DNA of 40,436 nucleotides from an uncultured Lachnospiraceae bacterium (GTDB taxonomy: Bacteria > Bacillota > Clostridia > Lachnospirales > Lachnospiraceae), in contig CACZBK010000027.1 of assembly GCA_902779395.1 (NCBI GenBank), positions 1 through 40,436 on the forward strand. The letters run 5' to 3'. The notes beneath the pieces are model-generated. The model saw only the letters and a list, made by a program, of their open reading frames with translations, was not told the DNA's origin and did not search any database. Position numbers and translations under genes: made by a program. Shown here in pieces: positions 33,536 through 40,436 of the stretch; the stretch's first letter is position 1, and each line of letters starts with the position of its first letter.

Positions 33536-34418
33536 CCTCTTTTTCCTTTACCCATTCGGGAGCATCCAGACGGATATCTACGGCATCGCAGACTATCCTC
33601 GTCTTGGAAGGATCCACCTTATCCTTTTCGACTATAAGTTCCTTTATGCCCGTAGCTTTTATACGTCCGCTGCCTGGATTAAATACGCTGTCTATCTTAG
33701 TCCTTATCTCAGCATCTACATTCGAATACTCAAAGGCCAGAGTAGTATTTATGAGCTTGCAGTTCTTCATCACCAGCTCATCGATATAACATAAGCCCTG
33801 AAGACTTTCTATCGTGCAGTTGATAAATGTAAGTCTCTTTGAATTCCAGCCAAGATATTCGCCGCAGATATATGAGTCATATACTGTCACATCCGTGCTG
33901 TTCCAGAACGCATCCTTAGAAAGGAGCCTGCTGTTCTGCATTTCCACATTATTGACTCCGTCAAATGCATAGTTGCCGTCCAGGTTAAGGCGGTCGATAT
34001 CCATCCCATCACAGTTCATGGCGAAATAATCGCCTTTCGCAGTAACATTTTTCAATTCGACGTTATTACAGTTCCACAAAGTTTCCTTTGCATCTGTGAA
34101 AACCACATCCTTAAGGCTTAACTTATTGCATCTGCGGAAGTTCTTCGGAGCCTGAATAAGCGCATCCTTAACACTGATGTCATCCGAATACCATACCCCT
34201 GCCCTGGCCATATCCATCCAGGTGCAGCGTTCTGTCTTAACATCCTTACAGTACCACAGCGGATATTTCCAGCCAAATCTGCTGTTATAGATCCTTAAGT
34301 CACTGCTCTCCTTAAGCGGTGACTCACCGTTATCAAAAATGCAGTCCTTAAGCATCAGCCCTTCGCTGCCAAACAGTGCCCTCTCCCCCACGAAGCTTGC
34401 CTGTCTGATCTCTTTCAT
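33528..34418 (-). CDS. DUF3737 beta-helix protein
   Basis: 296 residues made of repeated short strands of the kind SDLRIYNSRF, NVELKNVTAKG, NVEMQNSRL and RLTFINCTIES, forming a right-handed beta-helix; the start MKEIRQASFVGERALFG and the GWKYPLWYC block are typical for DUF3737. No signal peptide. AAGGAG lies 7 nt before the ATG. The function is unknown. It is repeatedly found beside MalY-type enzymes in Firmicutes, and here the coding regions overlap, which suggests joint work. Confidence 0.85.
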   Translation of the reverse strand: MKEIRQASFVGERALFGSEGLMLKDCIFDNGESPLKESSDLRIYNSRFGWKYPLWYCKDVKTERCTWMDMARAGVWYSDDISVKDALIQAPKNFRRCNKLSLKDVVFTDAKETLWNCNNVELKNVTAKGDYFAMNCDGMDIDRLNLDGNYAFDGVNNVEMQNSRLLSKDAFWNSTDVTVYDSYICGEYLGWNSKRLTFINCTIESLQGLCYIDELVMKNCKLINTTLAFEYSNVDAEIRTKIDSVFNPGSGRIKATGIKELIVEKDKVDPSKTRIVCDAVDIRLDAPEWVKEKEDD

Positions 34419-34467
34419 TTTCTTCTCCTTAATTTATAATTATCCTGATATAAAGCTCAGGATTATC

Positions 34468-36132
34468 CTACCTTAATAATTGTCCCCAGTCACTGATACC
34501 TATTACGCTCTTTGCCCAGGCATCGTATTCCGCATCATTCGGACCACCCATATTGTTGTATATTTCCCATGCCTTTTCCGTAAAACGTGCTCCTGTAGAA
34601 TCATCAAATGAATAGATCATTATATCCACATACGGATTACGTATGCACGCCTGATATGAAGCATATACAGCCGCCGCCTGAACCTCAGCACCCTGATTTG
34701 CGGAGATACCGGTCTCACTCGCTATCATGGCACGTACTGCTCCCGAAGGAGAACGCAGCGATGCGGAAGTCATGTAATTGGTCAGCGCGCTCATATTCTG
34801 GAAACTTATCATTGAATTGGTATTCACCATACGGGCATATATGGGATCTATAGCCCCCATATCCCATATCTTCGCATAAGTAAGCGGTACAGGATGAGGA
34901 TGGAATGCCAAAGACCAGTCGATATTTCCCTCCGCGCATACCATTGCGTTGAATTTATTGATAAAATCCTTTCCGTCAATAAACCAGAATGCTTCAATAT
35001 TGGTCATATTTCTGTCCCAGTTCTGGTCCAGACATATAAACACACGTGCATTGGCATTAACACTCTTGATAGCATTATATGCCACACGGAAGCCCTGCAT
35101 ATACTCTCTCACATATGTATCCCAGTCAGCATACGCTATATAACACCATTTACGGACATTCACCTCATTCCCGATGATATAGTCCTGTGTACCTTCCATG
35201 CTGGCAACACCCTTCATCGCATTTGCCAGGGCATTGACACCGTCAGCGTTTGCCGCATTGAACATATACTGAAGAGGTCCCTCGTCAACCATATGGCTGT
35301 CAGCCTGATTTGCACGGGGATGCTTTAAGGTTCCGTTATTACCATAGTTGTTTATCTGCATTATATAAGCAGGAATACCGTTATTGGTGTCCAGATTCCA
35401 GTTATAGAAATAGTCCGTCAGGCCTTTCTTAGGATAGCTTACACGGGGTCTGGTATTGGTTGCCAGTATCTCGGGATTCGTTATGTACTGGGGTTCATTC
35501 TGCATTACCGCAGTTCCGCCCTGAATGGCAGCGAACACGTATTTACAATAAAGCCCCGGAACAGCTCCGTTACCCATACCGAATTCCGCAGATGCATCTG
35601 CAGTACTTGGAATAGTCGCCACTTCCAGCGCACCGTCGAGACTGTACTGATACGGCGCCAGCTGATATATATGCAGCTGACCATCCTCTGAAGCAGGCGC
35701 CGTGGCAAACGGAACCTTCAGACTTACCCTTGTCCTGTCAAGCAGCTTACAGGAAGCATTTGAAGTCTGTACAGGGGGTGCTCCTCCCGCCAGGATCTCC
35801 GTTTCATTCTCCGAGATCGAATTATCGCTTACCGCTTCATTATCGGATACGGCATTATCGCTTACTGCTTCATTATCTGAAAGACTTTCCCCATCTGACG
35901 CTTCATTCTCCGAAACCTCCTCATCTGCAGGGGTCAGCTCCCTGACCACTATCTCATCGGCTGAGGCTGAAATCCCATTATCGCTAGCAGATGCATTTTT
36001 ATCATCCGGATCATCAGAAGAACCGTCGGCAAAAAGGCTGGCCACAGCCACTCCCAACACCACTACAACTGCAACAACAGCGACAAAAACCCCTATCCAC
36101 GCCGGCTTAGAAAGTCTCAGCTTTTTTTTCAT
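34468..36132 (-). CDS. Membrane-anchored DUF5722 protein, glycosidase-like
   Basis: 554 residues. A basic N-terminus and one hydrophobic helix (about 10-35) anchor it; residues 38-115 are a Ser/Asp/Asn/Glu linker with SDNEAVSDN repeats; the rest is the DUF5722 module. IIGNEVN (E323) and IASETGIS (E473) sit where acid/base and nucleophile glutamates stand at the ends of strands 4 and 7 in TIM-barrel glycoside hydrolases, so carbohydrate cleavage is plausible but unproven. TAGGAGG precedes the ATG; the folD terminator ends 31 bp upstream. The DUF3737 gene follows after 49 bp. Confidence 0.85.
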   Translation of the reverse strand: MKKKLRLSKPAWIGVFVAVVAVVVVLGVAVASLFADGSSDDPDDKNASASDNGISASADEIVVRELTPADEEVSENEASDGESLSDNEAVSDNAVSDNEAVSDNSISENETEILAGGAPPVQTSNASCKLLDRTRVSLKVPFATAPASEDGQLHIYQLAPYQYSLDGALEVATIPSTADASAEFGMGNGAVPGLYCKYVFAAIQGGTAVMQNEPQYITNPEILATNTRPRVSYPKKGLTDYFYNWNLDTNNGIPAYIMQINNYGNNGTLKHPRANQADSHMVDEGPLQYMFNAANADGVNALANAMKGVASMEGTQDYIIGNEVNVRKWCYIAYADWDTYVREYMQGFRVAYNAIKSVNANARVFICLDQNWDRNMTNIEAFWFIDGKDFINKFNAMVCAEGNIDWSLAFHPHPVPLTYAKIWDMGAIDPIYARMVNTNSMISFQNMSALTNYMTSASLRSPSGAVRAMIASETGISANQGAEVQAAAVYASYQACIRNPYVDIMIYSFDDSTGARFTEKAWEIYNNMGGPNDAEYDAWAKSVIGISDWGQLLR

Positions 36133-36163
36133 TTTTTCCTCCTATGGTAGTACATGCGAGCGC

Positions 36164-36210
36164 AAAAGTAACAGCATACCCGCCTATTTTACAGGCATGC
36201 ACGCTGTTAC
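36164..36210 (-). terminator. Rho-independent terminator of the HD-GYP-fchA-folD operon
   Basis: On the minus strand GTAACAGC and GCTGTTAC are perfect outer arms, GCAT/ATGC extends them inward, and TTTT follows. It starts about 9 bp after the folD stop. Confidence 0.8.
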
Positions 36211-36218
36211 GTCAATAA

Positions 36219-37076
36219 TTATTTTTTGTCATTTGCAGCTGCGGCCGCCCTGACCACATGTGCCAGAAGTACGGAGGTGGTCACACTTCCCACTCCGCCC
36301 GGAACAGGAGTGATGGCATCCACCAGTGCTTCAGCCTCATCATACCTGACATCTCCGCAGAGCTTTCCCTCTTCATTTACGTTGATCCCTACATCTATGA
36401 CTACCTGTCCTGCCCTGAGATATGAGGCATCTATAACACCCGCACGTCCGGCAGCCACCACTACTATATCAGCTTCCCTTACAACGGAAGGCATATCCTG
36501 TGTTTTTGTATGGCAGATGGTGACTGTAGCGTTCTTTTTTATCAGCATCATGGCTGCAGGCTTGCCTACAACCAGACTGCGGCCTATCACCACGCACTTT
36601 TTGCCCGCCGGGTCTATACCGTAATGATCCAGTATCTCCATGACCGCAGAGGGTGTACAGGGTGCATAACCCTTATCCTTTCCCGCAAATACTCCGGCGA
36701 GTGAGATATCTGTTATCCCATCTACATCCTTTGCAGGATCGAGTATATTGATTATCTTTTCTTCGTTAAGATGCTTAGGCAGGGGTCTGAACAAAAGCAC
36801 ACCGTGTATGGAATCATCCGCATTTACGGCTTTAATCAGGTCGATCAGTACCTCTTCGGATACATCCGCATCAAGCACAAATTTCTGATATGAAACTCCC
36901 AGTGTATCGCAGCGTTTGGTCGCTCCTCTCTCATAAGAAAGATCATCCTCTCTTTCACCCACCCTTATTATACCCAGGCAGGGCTCAATACCTCTCTCCT
37001 TCAGAGCCTGTACTTCACTCTTTATGCGTTCGTTAAGCGAAGCATTTACTTCTTTGCCAAGCAGTTGTTTTGCCAT
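36219..37076 (-). CDS. folD: FolD: methylenetetrahydrofolate dehydrogenase, cyclohydrolase activity doubtful
   Basis: 285 residues, full length. GVLLFRPLPKHL (substrate loop), DVDGI, PCTPSAVMEIL, VIGRSLVVGKPAAMMLI (dinucleotide region) and TPVPGGVGSVTTSVLL are typical FolD blocks. The YxxxK motif needed for cyclohydrolase activity in the bifunctional enzyme reads YERGA: Tyr48 is kept but Ala52 stands where the lysine (K54 in E. coli, K56 in human) should be; a lysine two residues on (K54 here) aligns with the next position. So this is probably a monofunctional NAD(P)-dependent dehydrogenase, with cyclohydrolase supplied by FchA next door. GGAGG precedes the ATG; 45 bp after fchA. Confidence 0.93.
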   Translation of the reverse strand: MAKQLLGKEVNASLNERIKSEVQALKERGIEPCLGIIRVGEREDDLSYERGATKRCDTLGVSYQKFVLDADVSEEVLIDLIKAVNADDSIHGVLLFRPLPKHLNEEKIINILDPAKDVDGITDISLAGVFAGKDKGYAPCTPSAVMEILDHYGIDPAGKKCVVIGRSLVVGKPAAMMLIKKNATVTICHTKTQDMPSVVREADIVVVAAGRAGVIDASYLRAGQVVIDVGINVNEEGKLCGDVRYDEAEALVDAITPVPGGVGSVTTSVLLAHVVRAAAAANDKK

Positions 37077-37121
37077 TATTTAAAAACCTCCGTATTTCTT
37101 TTCCTGATCCTGATGAAATGC

Positions 37122-37760
37122 TCAGGCCTCAAGACTTTTCTTTACCGTATCAAATACCCTGTCGGCACGGCTGCCGTATTCCTCCATCATCTCCAGTGCT
37201 TCTTTATTAAACTTCCCGGCAGTTTCCCTGTCCGTCATGGCTTTAGTATTTATAAACACGTTAAGTGATGCACCGTAAAGAGCCGCTTTACAGAATGATG
37301 CCCCCACTCCCGCATCGGAAAGCGCAAGCCTGCTGCCTTTAGCTGCAAACTGCTCTATCAGTTCTATAGCTTCCGCACACTTTCTCATTATCTCAAGCGG
37401 TACCCCGCAGGCCGTTTTTAAGGCAGCTTCCATAACTTCAGCCTTCTTAGCTTTTTCTTCATCCGTTTCCTTTGGCATACCGTATGCCTTTGCCAGAGGC
37501 TCAAATGCCTCTGCATCCTTATCTACCAGCTCAAGCAGCTGTGCCTGCAGGATATCCGCTTTTTCCTTAAGAGCTATGATATCCGCCTCCACATCGGCAT
37601 ATTTCTTCTTTCCGACTGTAAGGCTGCCGACCATGTTTCCCAGGGCACACCCTACCGCTCCGACCAGAGCGCTGGCTCCTCCGCCTCCCGGCACAGGCTC
37701 CTTTGAAGAAAGCACCTCAACAAACTCTCTTGAACTTTTCTCAGTAAAACCGTACATCAC
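37122..37760 (-). CDS. fchA: FchA: methenyltetrahydrofolate cyclohydrolase
   Basis: 212 residues of the FTCD-C/cyclodeaminase fold: PVPGGGGASALVGAVGCALGNMVGSLT near the N-terminus, then helices with ADVEADI, LVDKDAEAFEPLAKA and ADAGVGASFCKAAL-like blocks. It hydrolyses 5,10-methenyl-THF to 10-formyl-THF in one-carbon metabolism. No formiminotransferase domain. It lies 35 bp after the HD-GYP gene and 45 bp before folD, in one operon. Confidence 0.9.
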   Translation of the reverse strand: MMYGFTEKSSREFVEVLSSKEPVPGGGGASALVGAVGCALGNMVGSLTVGKKKYADVEADIIALKEKADILQAQLLELVDKDAEAFEPLAKAYGMPKETDEEKAKKAEVMEAALKTACGVPLEIMRKCAEAIELIEQFAAKGSRLALSDAGVGASFCKAALYGASLNVFINTKAMTDRETAGKFNKEALEMMEEYGSRADRVFDTVKKSLEA

Positions 37761-37795
37761 AAACCTCCATATCTTTCATTCCCGGACCAAGAGTA

Positions 37796-39937
37796 TCATA
37801 TGGTACTGTCGTTCCAGTGTGTGTTGTATATTTCCCTTACCCTGTCAGCATTCTGCACAAACAGATCCGCTATCACCGGATCAAAATGCGTTCCCGAACC
37901 TTCTTCGATGATCTTCATGGCATCCTCAAAAGAAAACGGTTTTTTATAGCTTCTCTTTGATACAAGTGCATCGAACACATCCGATACAGCCATGATACGG
38001 GCGGATAAGGGTATCTCTTCACCTTTGAGTCCGCAGGGATATCCTTTACCGTTCCATTTCTCATGATGGTAAGCTGCCAGGTTCAAGGCTTCTTTAAGAT
38101 ACCCCGGATCGGTAGTCAGTTTCATGGCACTCTCAACAACTTCCTTTCCGGCAAGCGTATGGTTCTTCATTATCTCAAACTCTTCATCAGTAAGCTTTCC
38201 GGGCTTGTTAAGGATCACATCGGAAACCTTTATCTTTCCCACATCATGTAACGGTGCGGAATTACACACATCCTCGATATATGCATCGGTGATCACATCC
38301 GGAAACTTCCCGTTCTCTTTTAGGATCTGAAGTATAAGCTTAACATATGCGGCTGTCTTACGCACATGATCGCCTGTATTTTTATCACGGCTCTCCACCA
38401 GATCCGCCAGGATATAGATCAGGCCGTTCTGCATGTGTGCTATCTCTTCGCCTTTTTTCTGCACTTCATCCAGATAGGCCACGGTCTTTCCTATTGTTTC
38501 GGACAAAGCGCCATACAGATTTTCTATTTCATCCTTAGTATTTATTTCCAGGGCTTTGAGGCGTTCGACACCGGTTTCCAGCGCTTCTTCACTGTCATAT
38601 ACGAATTTCTGTGCCGAAAAAGTCATTGCATCGATGGGATAGACCAGATGATAGTCCGAAAGCCACATGCCCAGCACCAGTATCATTATAAAGAATCCGA
38701 TAAACAGTGAAGTAACCTTGGTAAGGAAACGTATCCTGTCATGATTTACTTCCTGCATATTTATATCAGTGCAGGCATAACATACGCACTCACCGTTCGA
38801 ATCATACACCGGCTCATAGTCGGTAAGCAGCCAGCCATATGTATCGTTGGTTATCATAGGCTCGATGTTTTTTCCTGCCAGAAGATCAGGTATACTGTCC
38901 GAAAATGATTCATCAAAAGGTACCAGATCTCCAAGTACTCCTCCGGCAAGCTCCTCCGTATCCAGATCAAATACAACATGGCAGCCGTCAGGTCTTATCT
39001 GATATACGTAAACATACTCTATATAAGGTGAACTGTTCCTTATCTTGTAGAGCTGGTCCAGTGTATCCTTATAATCCTTAACCTCCGGACCTTCTTCAAA
39101 ATAATCATTTACCCTGTCCGGATTTATTGCACTGGCTGCCAGGCTGGCAACATTCCTGCCTATAGTGGTATACTGCTCTCGCGCAAACGATCTGTAAAGG
39201 ATGAAACTGATGGTAGTGGTCACCACGGCTATCACCACCATTATCACACCTATTATGACTATTATCTTGGTTCTTAAGGAAAAACCACTCGTGTCACTTT
39301 TTCTTGAGTGTTTTACCTCTTCATGGCTCATTGGTTTCTGACGCCAGCCGGTCAGCTCAAAAGATTCCTTAAGGTGTTCCGGCATTAACTTAAGTATGAT
39401 AAATACCGGTATCACCGTAATGAGCTTATCTACCAGATCTATCGATACATCAGATACCATCTGCGCCCAGAATACACTAAGCTTACCCTGTTCTAAAAGG
39501 GCTGCCGCAAAGGGTGCGGATATGCCTTCTCCCATTCCGAATCCGGACAGAAGATATGTAAGTACCGAACCAAGACATCCACCCAGAAAAGCGAAGATCG
39601 GAACCGTAAGCAGTGTCTTAAGCGGAGACTTAAAAAAGCCTCTTCTGTACATAAATGTTCCTGCCACTGCTATCAGCACGCTTATCACTGCATAATATGC
39701 ATTTGATGAATCCACCGTGGCATTGATTATATTGGTGCAATATCCCACCACGATACCGGGGAGATACCCTCCCAGGGTTGCTGCCAGCAGAGTTCCGATA
39801 TTGTCAAGATATAGCGGAAGCCCAAGAGCCCCCATCAGACGATTGAGCGATATATTTATCAGCACAAACAAAGCATATACGACAAAGAGCCGTAAAAGTG
39901 AGTTATTCCTGACGGGCCGCTCACCCTGTTTCTCCAT
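37796..39937 (-). CDS. Membrane HD-GYP phosphodiesterase with ECF-S-like N-terminus
   Basis: 713 residues from the ATG 8 nt after GGGGG; two ATGs upstream are less well placed. Residues 1-200 hold about six helices with LGLPLYLDNIGTLLAATLGGYLPGIVVG, the pattern of ECF transporter S-component-like modules. Two further helices flank an extracellular dCache-like domain (about 240-400). After a coiled stretch comes HD-GYP: HDVGK (H564/D565), the ILNKPGKLTDEEF block and HHEKWNGKGYP (624-634), which are the metal-binding signatures of c-di-GMP-degrading HD-GYP proteins. Heads the operon with fchA and folD. Confidence 0.88.
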   Translation of the reverse strand: MEKQGERPVRNNSLLRLFVVYALFVLINISLNRLMGALGLPLYLDNIGTLLAATLGGYLPGIVVGYCTNIINATVDSSNAYYAVISVLIAVAGTFMYRRGFFKSPLKTLLTVPIFAFLGGCLGSVLTYLLSGFGMGEGISAPFAAALLEQGKLSVFWAQMVSDVSIDLVDKLITVIPVFIILKLMPEHLKESFELTGWRQKPMSHEEVKHSRKSDTSGFSLRTKIIVIIGVIMVVIAVVTTTISFILYRSFAREQYTTIGRNVASLAASAINPDRVNDYFEEGPEVKDYKDTLDQLYKIRNSSPYIEYVYVYQIRPDGCHVVFDLDTEELAGGVLGDLVPFDESFSDSIPDLLAGKNIEPMITNDTYGWLLTDYEPVYDSNGECVCYACTDINMQEVNHDRIRFLTKVTSLFIGFFIMILVLGMWLSDYHLVYPIDAMTFSAQKFVYDSEEALETGVERLKALEINTKDEIENLYGALSETIGKTVAYLDEVQKKGEEIAHMQNGLIYILADLVESRDKNTGDHVRKTAAYVKLILQILKENGKFPDVITDAYIEDVCNSAPLHDVGKIKVSDVILNKPGKLTDEEFEIMKNHTLAGKEVVESAMKLTTDPGYLKEALNLAAYHHEKWNGKGYPCGLKGEEIPLSARIMAVSDVFDALVSKRSYKKPFSFEDAMKIIEEGSGTHFDPVIADLFVQNADRVREIYNTHWNDSTI

Positions 39938-39963
39938 CTTCATGTCCCCCGATAAACGCAAAC

Positions 39964-39999
39964 AAAAAAGTGCTAAGATACTCCTGTATTTTAACACTT
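39964..39999 (-). terminator. Hairpin plus T-run before the HD-GYP gene
   Basis: On the minus strand AAGTGTTAAAATAC and GTATCTTAGCACTT pair over 14 bp with one mismatch and one GU pair around AGGA, followed by TTTTTT. It ends transcription from the gene at 40093. The candidate -10 of the HD-GYP promoter lies in its 5' arm. Confidence 0.75.
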
Positions 40000-40015
40000 A
40001 TCAGACATTTTGCAA
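39988..40015 (-). promoter_or_regulatory. Candidate promoter of the HD-GYP-fchA-folD operon
   Basis: Minus-strand TTGCAA (40010-40015) and TAAAAT (39988-39993) are separated by 16 bp. A transcript starting about 7 nt on would hold only one arm of the terminator, so it would escape termination. Confidence 0.45.
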
Positions 40016-40045
40016 ATATACCGGCCACCAAAAGCTTGTATATCA

Positions 40046-40078
40046 GCGGGATGAGCCATATATCATCACTCATCCCGC
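40046..40078. other. 10-bp perfect hairpin after the edge gene
   Basis: GCGGGATGAG (40046-40055) and CTCATCCCGC (40069-40078) are perfect inverted arms, 15 bp past the stop at 40093. No T-run follows on either strand. It may protect a 3' end or be a repeat; the true terminator is likely at 39964-39999. Confidence 0.5.
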
Positions 40079-40092
40079 CAACAGTCAGATCA

Positions 40093-40436
40093 TCATTTCC
40101 TGTAATCCCTTAACAGATATATAAAGCCGTATACTCTTGCCGAAGGAACAAAGGCCCCACTCTTAAATCCGACGGGAACAGTCCTTACTTCTTCCCCGGC
40201 AGCAACTCTCTTTTCAATACTTTTACTTATGAGTGCGCTGTTTATCTTTATCTCTACAGTATACTCCTCACTGCCCCCTGTATAATGAAGGCGTGTACCA
40301 TATACCTTCTCATCTCCCACAAATACCTCGATCGGCTTTCCGTTATCTTCACGAAGGAATGTCAGCTCAAGTATCAGATCCTCTCCTTCGATCGCTTTCA
40401 TATGATAGGTAAAGCCTCCGCCCGGAAGGGCTATCC
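40093..40436 (-). CDS. C-terminal part of an unidentified protein (cut by window edge)
   Basis: The minus frame is open from the edge (ALPGGGFTYHMKAIEGED) to TAA at 40093; an internal ATG at 40401 has no ribosome binding site and codes through without a break, so the gene starts beyond the window. The visible 113 residues are beta-rich with ELTFLREDNGKPIEVFVG and YGFIYLLRDYRK at the end. No transmembrane helix. No family recognised. Confidence 0.6.
   Translation of the reverse strand, partial: IALPGGGFTYHMKAIEGEDLILELTFLREDNGKPIEVFVGDEKVYGTRLHYTGGSEEYTVEIKINSALISKSIEKRVAAGEEVRTVPVGFKSGAFVPSARVYGFIYLLRDYRK

Noticed and set aside
34442-34463. Hairpin ATCCTGA/TCAGGAT between the DUF5722 and DUF3737 genes as terminator
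   Set aside because: Only 7 bp, AT-rich surroundings and no T-run; too weak to separate the two genes.
1-40436. tRNA or rRNA genes
   Set aside because: No cloverleaf with CCA-proximal acceptor or TTCGA-type arm and no rRNA-like stretch could be recognised by eye.

Overview
The window reads as a chromosomal segment of a low-to-mid GC Gram-positive anaerobe of the class Clostridia, most likely a Lachnospiraceae of the Butyrivibrio/Pseudobutyrivibrio type. The pointers are strong GGAGG-type ribosome binding sites, a BlaI/M56 operon, separate FolD and FchA folate enzymes, a MalY-DUF3737 pair, a DUF5722 secreted protein, many c-di-GMP domain proteins, and Asp/Glu/Ser/Asn-rich linkers on surface proteins. 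Species assignment is inference. Almost every intact gene is on the minus strand. No rRNA, tRNA or CRISPR array was seen.

Region 1 (1-8.0 kb): a 3' ORF tail and a small plus-strand ORF with a perfect Shine-Dalgarno; a membrane protein coupled to a NUDIX hydrolase; an XRE regulator with membrane segments; then a minus-strand operon of BlaI-type repressor, M56/BlaR1-type sensor protease with an inactive M23-like domain fused to it, a small membrane-anchored protein and a VanZ-family protein. Two dyad operators lie in front of blaI.

Region 2 (8.1-14.8 kb): an accessory zone of gene remnants and mobile DNA. It holds an FtsX-type permease remnant with an 11-bp duplication frameshift, a DUF4143 ATPase remnant, two intact P-loop ATPases, a complete group II intron with its reverse transcriptase sitting just past a terminator hairpin, and fragments of a surface protein and a histidine kinase fused end to end. 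Short tandem arrays of about three copies (units of 23, 29 and 32 bp) lie beside the ATPase genes or remnants.

Region 3 (14.8-26.3 kb): one probable operon from an extended -10 promoter at 26.3 kb. It encodes a two-GNAT-like protein, a 2111-residue protein with an embedded UbiB/ABC1-type kinase domain, two seven-helix membrane proteins (one with a degenerate GGDEF tail), a second GNAT-like paralogue and a lipoprotein, ending at a terminator. I recognise the kinase and GNAT folds but not the system as a whole, and this is the best candidate for something undescribed.

Region 4 (26.4-36.1 kb): a c-di-GMP operon (GGDEF-EAL protein, 104-residue protein, dCache-GGDEF protein, HExxH lipoprotein with a ricin-B-like lectin tail) ending in a strong terminator; upstream of it lie MalY-type C-S lyase overlapping DUF3737, and a secreted DUF5722 TIM-barrel-like protein.

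Region 5 (36.2-40.4 kb): an operon of a membrane HD-GYP protein with an ECF-S-like N-terminus, fchA and folD. FolD lacks the lysine normally needed for cyclohydrolase activity, which fits the separate FchA next to it. The window ends inside an unidentified minus-strand gene.
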